20,126 nt of DNA from Bacteroidales bacterium (GCA_016705005.1 JADIZB010000029.1:1-20126), one strand, 5' to 3'; numbered from the stretch's first letter, positions 1 to 7,841 are shown. Made by a program: numbers and translations. Notes: generated by a model not told the origin, from the sequence alone.

Positions 1-2
1 TC

Positions 3-98
3 AAAGATACCATTCTGATTACCCTCAGCGTTTGCGGATTAAAAGGCGTTGCTAGTTGTTTGCCGGTTGCGCTGGAAGTTGAGGATAAGGCTGAATAG
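3..98 (+). CDS. C-terminal tail of an unidentified protein (partial)
   Basis: An open frame enters from before the window and ends at a TAG after 31 residues; the last residues read ALEVEDKAE. No start is visible and the tail carries no motif that I recognise. It ends 27 bases before the alpha-amylase gene on the same strand, so the two could be co-transcribed and both concern carbohydrate use, but that is inference from position only. The other two forward frames contain early stops, which is the only positive evidence that this frame is coding. Confidence 0.4.
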   Translation, partial: KDTILITLSVCGLKGVASCLPVALEVEDKAE

Positions 99-125
99 TT
101 TCAAACTGAATTTTAACATCATGTA

Positions 126-1260
126 ATGAATAATTCCGGAATCAGATATTTCTGGATGTTCGTCTTTTTACTGGCCATTTCATCATGCGCCAAAAAGGAG
201 GAGACAACCAAACCCCCTGTCAGCACCAACGAATTCATTCTGCCCGATCCGCCGCAGTATGGCTCTCCGTTCCCGGACATTCCTGCTACAGAAGATATAG
301 TGATGTACGAAGTCAACCTCAGGGCATTCAGTCCGAAAGTTGGTATTCAGGGAGTAATCAATAAACTTGAACATATTAAATCGCTTGATGTAAAAAATGT
401 CATCTGGCTGATGCCGGTTTTCCGATAGGTACGGTTAACTCCGTTAATTCACCTTACTGTGTAAAGAATTACCGTCAGGTCAACCCGGAATTCGGCAATG
501 TTGATGGTTTCCGTTGTGATGCGGCCGATATGGTGCCCTATGACTTCTGGAAACAGACCATCGATTCTATGAATGCCATACCCGGAAGGGAGATCATTAT
601 GCTGGCCGAGGGAGCCCGGAGTGACCACTTTACAGCCGGGTTTCAGATGAATTATGCCTGGGATTTCTACGGAAAGCTGAAGGCCGTTTTTCTCAGGCCA
701 GCACAGTGGCCTTTTTACTACCCATACGAGCGAATACAACAGCATTCCTGCCGGAAAACATAAGTTGCGGTTTACCACCAATCATGATGAATCGGCCTGG
801 GACGCAACCCCGGTCACCCTGTTCGGAGGCATCAAGGGCGCGCTGGCGGCACAGGTGATCGCTACCTATATGGGGGGGTGTTCCGATGATTTACGGAAGC
901 CAGGAAGTTGGAAGAGCCGGCACCTGCCTTCTTCACCAATTCTCCGGTCAACTGGTCAGGAGAATCCGGATATGCTGGCCGCTTACCAGGATTTTATGGA
1001 TTTCTATGTTACCCGATGCTGCCCGGAGAGGAAACCTGGTGAGCTATCCCTATACCGACGTCTGCATTTTTACGCGGACTGCCGGTACCGAGGAGATTCT
1101 CGTGATGGTGAATGTCAGAAATTCAGCCGTCACATTTGATTTTCCGCCCGCGGTGGCTGCAGGCAGATGGGAAAACATCATGGATAAATCAGGTTTAATA
1201 CCGGGCAATGCAATAACCCTTGAACCCTATGCCTATATCATCGGTAACAGGGTGAATTAA
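126..1260 (+). pseudogene. Lipoprotein GH13 alpha-amylase family enzyme, broken by frameshifts and an internal deletion
   Basis: The N-terminus is a lipoprotein signal (hydrophobic stretch then LAISSC, lipid-accepting Cys at residue 21), so the protein would sit on the cell envelope and hydrolyse alpha-1,4-glucans. Joining frames gives the GH13 motifs in order: early barrel strands (VIWLMPVFP), conserved region II with the nucleophile Asp (GFRCDAAD), region III with the acid/base Glu (IIMLAEGA), region IV with NHD (FTTNHDES), then PMIYGSQEVG and a C-terminal beta domain (LVMVNVRN). Frames change near 427, 695, 875, 920, 955 and 1015; the one at 872-878 is a G7 run where six G fit. Separately, NPEFGN runs straight into VDGFRCD, so region I (DxVxNH) and roughly 80-100 residues usual in this family are absent. 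As written it cannot be active. The family call is firm; the exact substrate is not. Confidence 0.85.
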
Positions 1261-1469
1261 ACAATTGAAGAACAGGGACCATGATTCAGGGGATTCATTT
1301 GTCAGGTGCATCACTGCAGTAATTTCATCAGGGCTTCCTGCCCCGGGATTTACTGTTTGCTGAATGGTACAACCGGTCAGAAAAATTTCCGGAACCTGTC
1401 TTTATCTTTATTTGTTTGAATAATACAGACATAAGACTTTTTCATCGGTTCTACACCGGATTATTGTTG
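1261..1469. other. Intergenic region between the amylase and the cold-shock gene
   Basis: This gap lies between the amylase stop and the promoter element at 1470. I see no open frame with coding character on either strand, no strong hairpin followed by T, and no RNA gene. It is mixed in composition and AT-rich toward its right end, as expected upstream of a promoter. Confidence 0.4.
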
Positions 1470-1477
1470 TACCTTTG
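1470..1477 (+). promoter_or_regulatory. Bacteroidetes -7 element (TACCTTTG) for the cold-shock gene
   Basis: TACCTTTG matches the Bacteroidetes sigma-ABfr -7 consensus TAnnTTTG. A -33 TTTG is not present at the usual spacing; the bases there read GGTT. Transcription would begin near 1484 and leave a leader of about 95 bases, long enough to carry the mRNA structure that often controls cold-shock genes, though I see no defined structure in it. Confidence 0.5.
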
Positions 1478-1579
1478 CCGCTCAGGGTTTTGCCGGACAC
1501 ATCGGCGCTTTTCAGCGGATTCTTGCAGAACTATTTTATTCACCCTCCTTAAAGCAGGATAATCCCGAAAAGGTAAACT

Positions 1580-2037
1580 ATGGCAAGATCACAACAAACA
1601 TGGAATAAGCAGGAAAACGAGAAGAAAAAGCAGAAAAAGAAAAAGGAAAAAGCGGCGAAGAAAGTTGAAAGGGCTTCCGGTTCCAAAGACGGGAATAGTC
1701 TTGACGATATGATCGCCTACGTAGATGAATACGGACGGATCACATCCACACCGCCCGATCCGACGGTAAAAAAGACGGTAATCAATGCCGAAGACATTGA
1801 AGTTGGTGTAAGAAAACAGGACCCGCGGATAAGGGTGGAAGAACTGAGAACCGGTATTGTCAGCTTTTTAATGATTCAAAAGGATTTGGATTTATCAAGG
1901 ACCTGCAGACCCAGGAAAGTATTTTTGTCCACATTAAGGAACTTGCCGAGCCCATCAAAGAGAACAACAAGGTAACCTATAAGGTCGAAAAAGGACCTAA
2001 GGGTTTGAATGCCTACGAAGTAAAAGTAGTGCGGTAA
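1580..2037 (+). CDS. Cold-shock-domain protein with lysine-rich N-terminus (one-base frameshift)
   Basis: This is a Bacteroidetes cold-shock-domain RNA-binding protein of about 152 residues once repaired. Residues 1-30 are very rich in Lys and Glu, a charged extension; a linker follows with LDDMIAYVDEYGRITSTPP and NAEDIEVGV, segments I recall as typical of this family. The cold-shock domain then reads TGIVSFFNDSKGFGFIKD...ESIFVHI, giving RNP1 (KGFGFI) and RNP2 (IFVHI), the single-stranded nucleic-acid binding surface. The frame breaks at the T run 1865-1869, where six T are needed and five are present; after that the other frame continues cleanly to the TAA at 2035-2037. A functional gene with a consensus error is the best reading. 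It has its own promoter upstream and a terminator-like hairpin 79 bases downstream. Confidence 0.85.
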
Positions 2038-2115
2038 CGAATTCCCTTAATTGTTGCACAGCCCTCTCCATCAACAATTATGGGTTGGCTGCTTAAATTC
2101 ATAAACAGAAAACGG

Positions 2116-2150
2116 AACCCGGAAATGTCTGAAAAGGCATTCCGGGTTTT
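2116..2150 (+). terminator. Rho-independent terminator after the cold-shock gene
   Basis: AACCCGGAA(A)TG pairs with CATTCCGGGTT, an 11-bp stem with one bulged A and a loop of about ten bases, and the 3' arm runs into TTTT. It lies 79 bases after the cold-shock stop. Confidence 0.65.
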
Positions 2151-2705
2151 GAATTATAGATTCCAATGAATAAGCACCGGTTAATTCTGCAGTTTTTTTC
2201 TTCCGAAGGAAGATGAATCAAACCAGGCAGGAATTTTTACGTTTTGCTAAAGGATCCGAAGAACTTTCCATGCCTGATTTTTACTTAAGCGACGGAGGAG
2301 AACAATCTGACAGGCTGTTATATACCTATGTGTAAATCGGGCCAGTTCTTATATTCTCTTAAAGGCTGTTGTTTAATAGAAATAAAATTGTAGCACATTT
2401 TATCTGATGTTTTGTTTTTAGTTTTTATTTCAGTTTTAAAGTCCATATTTTTGGTTTATAATTTTTTGGGATTACGGCATGCCTGTTAACCGAATCATAC
2501 TATCAGAGGGTGCATACTTATAAGTAATCCTAATATCATTAGATCAGATTTCCGGAATCTTTAGTTAGTTCATTTAAAATTCATATGATTTAAAAAATTA
2601 TCAGAACGATAATGCTGATTTATTATCCTGACCCACACAGGCTGTTCAGTGGGGGCGGTTTCCGAAAAGTCATACGAGTAGGGATAACCTAAATTTTAGT
2701 ATTTT
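2151..2705. other. Long AT-rich gene-free stretch
   Basis: No frame on either strand has coding character here. A weak imperfect hairpin can be drawn from CAGGCAGGAA near 2225 with TTCCATGCCTG near 2270, followed by a T run, but its loop is over 30 bases. The right-hand part (about 2390-2620) is strongly AT-rich and presumably holds the promoter of the next gene. TATTTTTG at 2446-2453 fits TAnnTTTG but could be chance in such sequence, and it is 250 bases from the gene. Confidence 0.4.
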
Positions 2706-3140
2706 ATGAAAAAAGTGTTGACTATTGCAGTATTCATGGTGCTTGCATTTCAGATGGTTGCTCCGGCTCAGATCAGCAAGGAAGACCTTTACAAAGGGAA
2801 AATAAAATCATACTCACGAATGCGAAATACCGGGATGGTGCTGACCATCACAGGGGCTGTTTTTACGGTGGCGGGTGTCGGTCTGATGGTGGATGCCGTT
2901 AACCGGGATACGGATTATTATGATCCCTATGATCCGTATGCCACTTCCGACGAAGTTATGGGAGAAGCTGTTGTTGGTGTATTATGCTTCTATGCCGGTC
3001 TGTTTATGGATACAGGGGGCATCGTCCTCTGGTCGATCGGAGGAGCCAAAAAGCGCAGCTATACCAAAAAGCTGAACGCCCTTTCACTCAACCTGAAACC
3101 CGATCCCAGGCAAACACTCTCATTGTCTGTGAGGTTTTGA
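2706..3140 (+). CDS. Hypothetical exported or membrane protein with two hydrophobic helices
   Basis: This is an intact 144-residue gene. Residues 1-22 form a signal peptide (charged MKK, hydrophobic core, ending VAPAQ). A short charged region with KGKIKSYSRMRNTG follows, then a hydrophobic glycine-rich segment at about 43-64, an acidic tyrosine/proline loop (DYYDPYDPYAT) and a second hydrophobic segment at about 88-113. The C-terminus LSLNLKPDP...LSLSVRF ends in Phe with alternating residues, like the last strand of an outer-membrane protein, although two helices argue for the inner membrane. I do not recognise a named family; similar small proteins of unknown function are common in Bacteroidetes. 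It stands alone, with a terminator-like hairpin just downstream and no visible Shine-Dalgarno, which is normal for the phylum. Confidence 0.7.
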   Translation: MKKVLTIAVFMVLAFQMVAPAQISKEDLYKGKIKSYSRMRNTGMVLTITGAVFTVAGVGLMVDAVNRDTDYYDPYDPYATSDEVMGEAVVGVLCFYAGLFMDTGGIVLWSIGGAKKRSYTKKLNALSLNLKPDPRQTLSLSVRF

Positions 3141-3144
3141 TTAA

Positions 3145-3189
3145 AAAAGACCCCAATTTATCAGCATGAATAGCAATTCATGGTCTTTT
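3145..3189 (+). terminator. Possible terminator: nested hairpin
   Basis: AAAAGACC (3145-3152) pairs with GGTCTTTT (3182-3189). Between them ATGAAT/ATTCAT forms a second 6-bp hairpin with an AGCA loop, and the outer 3' arm supplies the T-rich end. It begins five bases after the stop of the small membrane protein gene. Confidence 0.5.
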
Positions 3190-3424
3190 GTTTATCCACA
3201 AAAGAACCTGTTTAAACGCATCTATAACATGCTGTACAGGAATTCAACCTTATCAAAGGAAGTTAACCCCCAAGTTATGAATACAGACAATACGTTGAAA
3301 ACCAGCATATAGGCTATCTTTTCAACAATTCTTCCATGCAATGGGTATGCCGCAATACATGGATGGTTGATAATTTGAAGGTAAAATACCTAAGAATACG
3401 TATTCAATTTGCCGCATATTGACC
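3190..3424. other. Intergenic region before the outer-membrane protein gene
   Basis: Together with the flanking hairpin and the 5' leader, 3141-3583 is free of genes. I see no coding frame, RNA gene or repeat in it beyond the hairpin on the left and the promoter element on the right. Confidence 0.35.
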
Positions 3425-3432
3425 TACCTTTG
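3425..3432 (+). promoter_or_regulatory. Bacteroidetes -7 element (TACCTTTG) upstream of the outer-membrane protein gene
   Basis: TACCTTTG fits TAnnTTTG. The predicted start near 3438 leaves a leader of about 145 bases before the ATG at 3584, longer than at the other genes here, so a second nearer promoter is possible. No good -33 element is seen. Confidence 0.4.
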
Positions 3433-3583
3433 TACTTCCGGGCTCTACTCAATCAACAAATTCAGCCTGGAAGTGGCGGTTTTGTTAAGGTACAGACGGT
3501 TCCTTCTGAACAATTGCCGGTATTCTGATGTTAACCAACGGAGAAACAGATTAAAAACATTGTTAAACCAAAACGCAATCAAC

Positions 3584-4145
3584 ATGAAAAAAGTCGTAAT
3601 TACTCTTTTTGCAGCCATTCTGGCTTTTAATCTTTCTGCTCAGGAGAGCACTTTTGAAAAGGGAGATAAAGCCCTCAACCTCGGACTTGGTTTCGGAAGT
3701 TTCCTTGGAGCCTCTGGATATAAAACTACTATTCCTCCTATAAGTGCTTCATTTGAGGTTGGAATTATCGATGGTATACTTGACAAAGCTACTGTAGGAG
3801 TTGGAGGCTATTTAGGTTTTGCTGGTTCAAAAGGATGAAATCCCATGGTTTGGTGATGAATACTATGTTAAATATACTTACATAGTTATTGGTGCAAGAG
3901 GTACTTTCCATTACCCTTTAGTTGATAAATTGGATACTTATGGTGGTGTGATGCTAGGATATACCATAGTTTCAAATTCTACTAATCTGCCTTCAACATT
4001 CGGCACCTATAGCTACACAGCAAATAGTTTTACTCCCTCGTTTTTTGTTGGAGGAAGGTATTATTTCACAGATAATTTTGCAGCTATGGCTGAACTTAGT
4101 TATGGTGTAGCATTATTGAATCTGGGAGTCGCTCTTAAATTCTAA
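3584..4145 (+). CDS. Outer-membrane beta-barrel protein (one-base frameshift)
   Basis: The ATG at 3584 begins a signal peptide (MKKVVITLFAAILAFNLSAQ, cleavage likely after SAQ). The mature part starts with FEKGDKALNLGLGFGSFLG and continues in alternating beta strands, matching small OMP_b-brl-type barrels of about 185 residues. The frame is lost at the A4 run 3829-3832: dropping one A joins LGFAGSK to DEIPWFGDEYYVKYTYIVIG and the barrel continues to VALLNLGVALKF, with a terminal Phe as expected for recognition by the outer-membrane assembly machinery. A functional gene with one consensus error is the likeliest reading. Its role is unknown; such barrels serve as small porins or structural proteins. 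A strong terminator follows 20 bases after the stop. Confidence 0.75.
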
Positions 4146-4164
4146 TATTTTATTCCAAATACTG

Positions 4165-4191
4165 AGCCACTCTCCGGGGTGGCTTTTTTTT
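4165..4191 (+). terminator. Strong rho-independent terminator with UNCG tetraloop
   Basis: AGCCACTC (4165-4172) pairs with GGGTGGCT (4177-4184), an 8-bp stem with one G-T pair, closed by C(TCCG)G, a member of the extra-stable UNCG tetraloop class, and followed by a run of T to 4191. It ends transcription of the outer-membrane protein gene. Confidence 0.85.
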
Positions 4192-4235
4192 ATCCCGGAA
4201 CGGGGTTATCTTAAAGTTAAACCATAGAAAACCAA

Positions 4236-4243
4236 TATCTTTG
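4236..4243 (+). promoter_or_regulatory. Bacteroidetes -7 element (TATCTTTG) for mtnA
   Basis: TATCTTTG matches TAnnTTTG and lies 25 bases before the ATG at 4269, giving a predicted leader of about 20 bases. The -33 position reads AAAG, not TTTG. Its place between the upstream terminator and mtnA makes mtnA the first gene of its own transcript. Confidence 0.6.
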
Positions 4244-4268
4244 TTTCTGAAGCTATAACTGTTATAGA

Positions 4269-5294
4269 ATGAGAGTTTCCGGTACAGACTACCTGACAAT
4301 TAGAATGGAAGGTGAATCGGTCTTTATGATAGATCAGAACCTCCTGCCATTTTCTTTTTCCTTCAGGGAATGCAAAACATGGGAGGATACCTGCGACGCG
4401 ATCAGGATCATGACCGTCAGGGGTGCAGGAGCCATAGGGGCAGCCGCAGGTTTTGCCATGGCCCAGGCCTATATTGCCAGTGAAGACCCTGAGATGGCTG
4501 CAGAAAGAATCAGGGCTACCCGCCCCACGGCGCGCGATCTCTTTTTTGCTGTTGACAGGGTTTATCAAGCCGGGCAGAAGTCGGTGCAGGCTGCTGTTGA
4601 GGAAGCCCAACGGCTTGCCCGGAATAACATTGATGCTGCCCGTAATATTGGTAAATACGGCGAACCACTGATCCGGGATGGTGCCAGGGTGCTGACCCAC
4701 TGCAATGCCGGCTGGTTGGGATTTGTGGATTATGGAAGCGCACTGTCCCCGGTTTATATGGCTCATCGTGGAGGGAAATCGGTGTTCGTTTATGCCGGTG
4801 AAACCCGTCCGCGAAGCCAGGGAGCTCGCCTTACAGCCTGGGAACTGGCGAATGAAGGGATTGACCACAGTATTGTTCCCGACAATGCAGGGGCTTACCT
4901 GATGTCGAAAGGTATGGTGGATCTGGTTATTACCGGGGCCGACAGGATTGCCGCCAATGGAGACACCGCAAACAAGATCGGAACCTTTGAAAAAGCCATT
5001 GTTGCCAGGCAATTCGGTATCCCGTTTTTTGTAGCTGCCCCACTTTCGACCTTCGATCTTTCAACCCCGACAGGTGAAGGCATCGAGATAGAAGAACGCA
5101 GCGCCGACGAAGTGAATTATCAGACCGGTCCCGACAAGGAGGGGCAACTGCATACCATCAGGGTCACCAACCCCGGTTCTGATGCCTTTAATCCGGCCTT
5201 TGATGTAACTCCTGCAGATTTTATTACAGGAATTATAACAGAGAAAGGAATTATAAAGCCTGATAATAATGCGATTGCAACGCTGTTAAGGTAA
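4269..5294 (+). CDS. mtnA: S-methyl-5-thioribose-1-phosphate isomerase (methionine salvage)
   Basis: The enzyme converts 5-methylthioribose-1-phosphate to 5-methylthioribulose-1-phosphate in the cytoplasm, an early step in recycling the methylthio group of polyamine synthesis back to methionine. At 341 residues it is close to the B. subtilis enzyme. Visible family motifs are VRGAGAIGAAAGFA (usually RGAPAIG), LTHCNAGWL with the catalytic Cys at 145, GETRPRSQGARLTAWEL, and ITGADRIAANGDTANKIGT with the catalytic Asp at 225. The 80-residue gap between these equals that in B. subtilis (Cys160, Asp240), and the late PTGEGIEIEERSADEV is typical. The start is set by the promoter 25 bases upstream. 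No other methionine-salvage gene lies nearby. Related aldose-phosphate isomerases share the fold, so activity on 5-deoxyribose-1-phosphate is a possible alternative or second role. Confidence 0.95.
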   Translation: MRVSGTDYLTIRMEGESVFMIDQNLLPFSFSFRECKTWEDTCDAIRIMTVRGAGAIGAAAGFAMAQAYIASEDPEMAAERIRATRPTARDLFFAVDRVYQAGQKSVQAAVEEAQRLARNNIDAARNIGKYGEPLIRDGARVLTHCNAGWLGFVDYGSALSPVYMAHRGGKSVFVYAGETRPRSQGARLTAWELANEGIDHSIVPDNAGAYLMSKGMVDLVITGADRIAANGDTANKIGTFEKAIVARQFGIPFFVAAPLSTFDLSTPTGEGIEIEERSADEVNYQTGPDKEGQLHTIRVTNPGSDAFNPAFDVTPADFITGIITEKGIIKPDNNAIATLLR

Positions 5295-5299
5295 TTATG

Positions 5300-5363
5300 A
5301 ATGACGCCCTTCGACTGGTCTCGACTTCGCTCGACCACCAACGCTCAGGGTGACAAATGACGA
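5300..5363. repeat. Dispersed TCGA-rich intergenic repeat, copy 1
   Basis: The unit runs from AATGACGCCCTTCGACTGG to GCTCAGGGTGACAAATGACG. Its ends are related (CCCTTCGA at the left, GCTCAGGG at the right) and the centre can fold through GGTC(TC)GA...TCGACC. It belongs to the look of CCTTCGAC/GCTCAGGG intergenic repeats seen in many bacterial genomes. It begins six bases after the mtnA stop. Confidence 0.65.
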
Positions 5364-5400
5364 ATGACGCTTGCCCCGCAGGTGCGTAGCCCAGGCGGAG

Positions 5401-5510
5401 AATGACGCCCTTCGGCTGGTCTCGGCTGGTCTCGACTGGTCTCGACTTCGCTCGACCACCATCGCTCGACCTCCGCCGCTCGACCACCAGTGCTCAGGGT
5501 AAAAATGACG
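5401..5510. repeat. Dispersed TCGA-rich intergenic repeat, copy 2, internally expanded
   Basis: This starts and ends like the copy at 5300 (AATGACGCCCTTCG at the left, GCTCAGGG...AATGACG at the right) but is about 46 bases longer. The 10-base unit GGCTGGTCTC/GACTGGTCTC is present three times in a row, and the CGCTCGACC segment is also repeated. A short stretch 5364-5400 separates the two copies. Confidence 0.65.
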
Positions 5511-5586
5511 ATTGTATATTTACGGTTTACGATTTACGATTGAAGAATTGGAATGAGGGGAGACGATTTACAGCCTGCCTGTCCGG

Positions 5587-5606
5587 CCTGCCTGACGGCA
5601 GTCAGG
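5587..5606. repeat. REP-like palindrome, copy A (hairpin)
   Basis: CCTGCCTG (5587-5594) faces CAGTCAGG (5599-5606) across an ACGG loop, with one mismatch. A second CCTGCCTGTCCGG lies just before it. The same outer-stem motif occurs at 17769 and 18328. Confidence 0.6.
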
Positions 5607-5631
5607 GTTTACGATAAAAGAATGACGATTT

Positions 5632-5667
5632 TTTGAGCCCGCCAAAGGCAGGTAAACTTTGAGCCCG
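5632..5667. repeat. Dispersed repeat with CCCGCC/GGCGGG core, forward copy
   Basis: TTTGAGCCCGCCAAAGGCAG and the GTAAACTT after it match, with one difference in about 29 bases, the reverse complement of 17686-17716. The unit starts again at 5658 with TTTGAGCCCG. The rest of the gap, about 5670-5750, is low-complexity decay of ACTTTTT-type units, with tandem TACTTTT copies running to the next gene. Confidence 0.65.
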
Positions 5668-5754
5668 CTTCACTTTCGTTACGTCGGGTAAACTTTTAAC
5701 TTTGAGCTTTACTCTCTACTTTAAACTTTTTACTTTTTACTTTTTACTTGTTTC

Positions 5755-6312
5755 ATGGAACCAACCTGCACCTGGCCGGGCAATGACCCGCTGATGATTG
5801 AATACCATGACAACGAATGGGGCGTTCCAGTTCACGACGACCGCAAACTATTTGAATTCCTGGTGCTGGATGCTTTCCAGGCAGGGCTGAGCTGGAAAAC
5901 CATACTGCATCGCCGGGAAGGATTCCGCAGGGCTTTCGATGACTTCGATGCTGTGAAAATCGCTGCTTATACGGAAGATGATTACAACCGTCTGCTGAAT
6001 GACGCCGGCATCATTCGCAACCGTGCCAAGATCAGGGGAACCATCAGAAATGCTCAGTTGTTTCTTGGTATTCAAAAGGAATTCGGGAGTTTTGATGCAT
6101 ATATCTGGCAGTTTACAGGAGGAAAAACCATCGTGAATCATTGGACAGGCTTACAACAGATCCCGGCCACCAGCCCCGAATCGGACGCCATGGCCAAAGA
6201 CATGAAGAAACGGGGTTTTACCTTCTGCGGGAGTACCATCTGTTATGCATTTATGCAAGCAGCCGGTCTGGTGGATGATCACACTGAAGGTTGTGCGAGA
6301 AAAAATGGTTAA
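5755..6312 (+). CDS. tag: DNA-3-methyladenine glycosylase I
   Basis: Tag removes 3-methyladenine from alkylated DNA, the first step of base-excision repair. The protein has 185 residues, against 187 in E. coli. The zinc-site residues line up with E. coli (Cys4, His17, His175, Cys179) shifted by one: Cys5 (MEPTCTW), His18 (YHDNEWG), His176 and Cys180 (DDHTEGC). The family signatures YHDNEWG, FQAGLSWKTIL, RNRAKI and FTFCGSTICYAFMQAAG are all present. The residue aligning with E. coli Glu38, implicated in base recognition, is Asp39 here (VLDAFQAGLSW), a conservative change. No clear -7 element precedes the ATG; upstream is a repeat-rich gap. Its stop codon overlaps the stop of the converging glycosyltransferase gene in the palindrome TTAA. 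Confidence 0.95.
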   Translation: MEPTCTWPGNDPLMIEYHDNEWGVPVHDDRKLFEFLVLDAFQAGLSWKTILHRREGFRRAFDDFDAVKIAAYTEDDYNRLLNDAGIIRNRAKIRGTIRNAQLFLGIQKEFGSFDAYIWQFTGGKTIVNHWTGLQQIPATSPESDAMAKDMKKRGFTFCGSTICYAFMQAAGLVDDHTEGCARKNG

Positions 6313-7841
6313 ATATTATTTCTTCTTTTATACCGAAATGCCACATCAAACTTTCTTTTCTCATCAAAATATACTGAATCAATATCAAAATTCTGATTGA
6401 TATAATCGACCCAAATCTTGTGCGTTACACTGATGTCTTTGACTTTATCTTTCAATTGCGGGTAAAGGATAAGAAACCCCATTTCATCAATGGATTCCAA
6501 TTGCCGGGATTTTTCTTTTGAAAAGGGAGCATTTATAACATAAAATGCAGAAGAGTTTTTTAATGCTTCATCAGGGCTATAGGCATTTGGATTAATTACC
6601 TGAATATTAGAATGCATTTGCCTGAAATAGTAATTGTAAAAATCTGCTATCTGACTCACCGCTATGACATTTGAATCACCAGAATCTGACGAATTAACCA
6701 TTCCAGATATTTGTCTGAAATTCTCCTTTGAATTCTTTGTGTAATACTTATTTATAAAAACAAGATTTATTCCAGTACTAATGAGAATAATTGAGGATAA
6801 CAAAAGAATAATTTTTGATTTATATTTTTCATATCCAAGGACAACTGCAATCACAATAAATGGCATTACAGCAATCATACTCTGAAGGTTAATAACCGGT
6901 TTATAGATGGATACAATGTAGGTTATCAAAATCAATGAAAACAAACTATAGGAAATTAATAAAAAACCCGGATTTTGAAAATTAGTACTGTTATTCCTTA
7001 ATTTATAAAGTTTGGTTATAAATAAACCTAATCCAAACAGATAAAACAGAGCAGTAAGGGGTTCTTTTCCAGTGAAGTCATACAAATACACGAAGAAAAA
7101 TCCAATATTGGGTAATTCCATGAAATGTTGCCGCTGACCAGTTAATAAGAAATTTGGGATCCATGGAATATATAAAAGTAAAATGACAAGAAATGAATAT
7201 GAAAATTTCTTAAAAATAATGAAATCTGGTTTATGGAAAATCATCAGGTGAAGTATGCAAAGTCCTTGAGCCAATAAAACAAAGAACGCATAATAATGTG
7301 TATATATTGATAATACTGAGAAAAAGGCATAGAAGATGAAATAGTAATTGTTTGATTTTCTTATCGCTTTCAGGAACACGATTGAGGTGATTATTATTAA
7401 TGCAAACAACACAATATACATTCTGACTTCCTGACTATGTTTGATATGAAAGTATAGGATGGATAATATAAAGGCAGCCCAGAGGCCGGTTTGTTTGTTA
7501 TTGATTTCTTTTCCAAGATAATATATTAGCCACACACCCAAAATTCCTATAATGGCAACGGCAAATCTTGCGGTAAAATCATTAAAAGGGAAAACCTGAA
7601 ACAAGCCATGAAGGAATAAGTAAAAGAGAGGTGGATGATAATCGGTTTCTAATTTTGATAAAAGTGTTTCGGTTGAATTAGTTGGATCAGCAATACAAAC
7701 TGAATATAACTCATCAAACCATAGACTCTGATATGTTAAATGAAAAAAGCGCGTAAATATTGATATTATAATTATTGCCAATATAAAAACACCTTCTGAT
7801 GAAGAGAGGAATTTCTTTATTTTATTGTAATAAAAGAGCAT
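6309..7841 (-). CDS. GT39-family-type integral membrane glycosyltransferase
   Basis: This is a protein of about 510 residues with many membrane helices, of the PMT/ArnT-like superfamily whose members move sugars from polyprenyl-phosphate carriers onto lipids, glycans or proteins outside the inner membrane. The first helix (about residues 18-33) is followed by SLWFDELYS with the acidic pair Asp43-Glu44 where family catalytic residues lie. After it come TDYHPPLFYLFLHGLF, HSQEVRMYIVLFAL and IYTHYYAFF, all typical, and a soluble C-terminal domain of about 130 residues. I chose the ATG at 7841; a TTG nine codons upstream is less likely. The gene is far more AT-rich than its neighbours (13 of 60 G+C in 6781-6840 against 32 of 60 in 11401-11460 of ygiQ), suggesting transfer. 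Substrate unknown; no polysaccharide genes adjoin it. Confidence 0.8.
   Translation of the reverse strand: MLFYYNKIKKFLSSSEGVFILAIIIISIFTRFFHLTYQSLWFDELYSVCIADPTNSTETLLSKLETDYHPPLFYLFLHGLFQVFPFNDFTARFAVAIIGILGVWLIYYLGKEINNKQTGLWAAFILSILYFHIKHSQEVRMYIVLFALIIITSIVFLKAIRKSNNYYFIFYAFFSVLSIYTHYYAFFVLLAQGLCILHLMIFHKPDFIIFKKFSYSFLVILLLYIPWIPNFLLTGQRQHFMELPNIGFFFVYLYDFTGKEPLTALFYLFGLGLFITKLYKLRNNSTNFQNPGFLLISYSLFSLILITYIVSIYKPVINLQSMIAVMPFIVIAVVLGYEKYKSKIILLLSSIILISTGINLVFINKYYTKNSKENFRQISGMVNSSDSGDSNVIAVSQIADFYNYYFRQMHSNIQVINPNAYSPDEALKNSSAFYVINAPFSKEKSRQLESIDEMGFLILYPQLKDKVKDISVTHKIWVDYINQNFDIDSVYFDEKRKFDVAFRYKRRNNI

Noticed and set aside
2446..2453. TATTTTTG as the promoter of the gene at 2706
   Set aside because: It fits TAnnTTTG but lies in very AT-rich sequence about 250 bases from the gene, with no -33 element, so chance is the simpler explanation.
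4206..5012. Long minus-strand open frame (268 codons) opposite mtnA
   Set aside because: It is a shadow of mtnA, whose plus-strand motifs, length and promoter are unambiguous.
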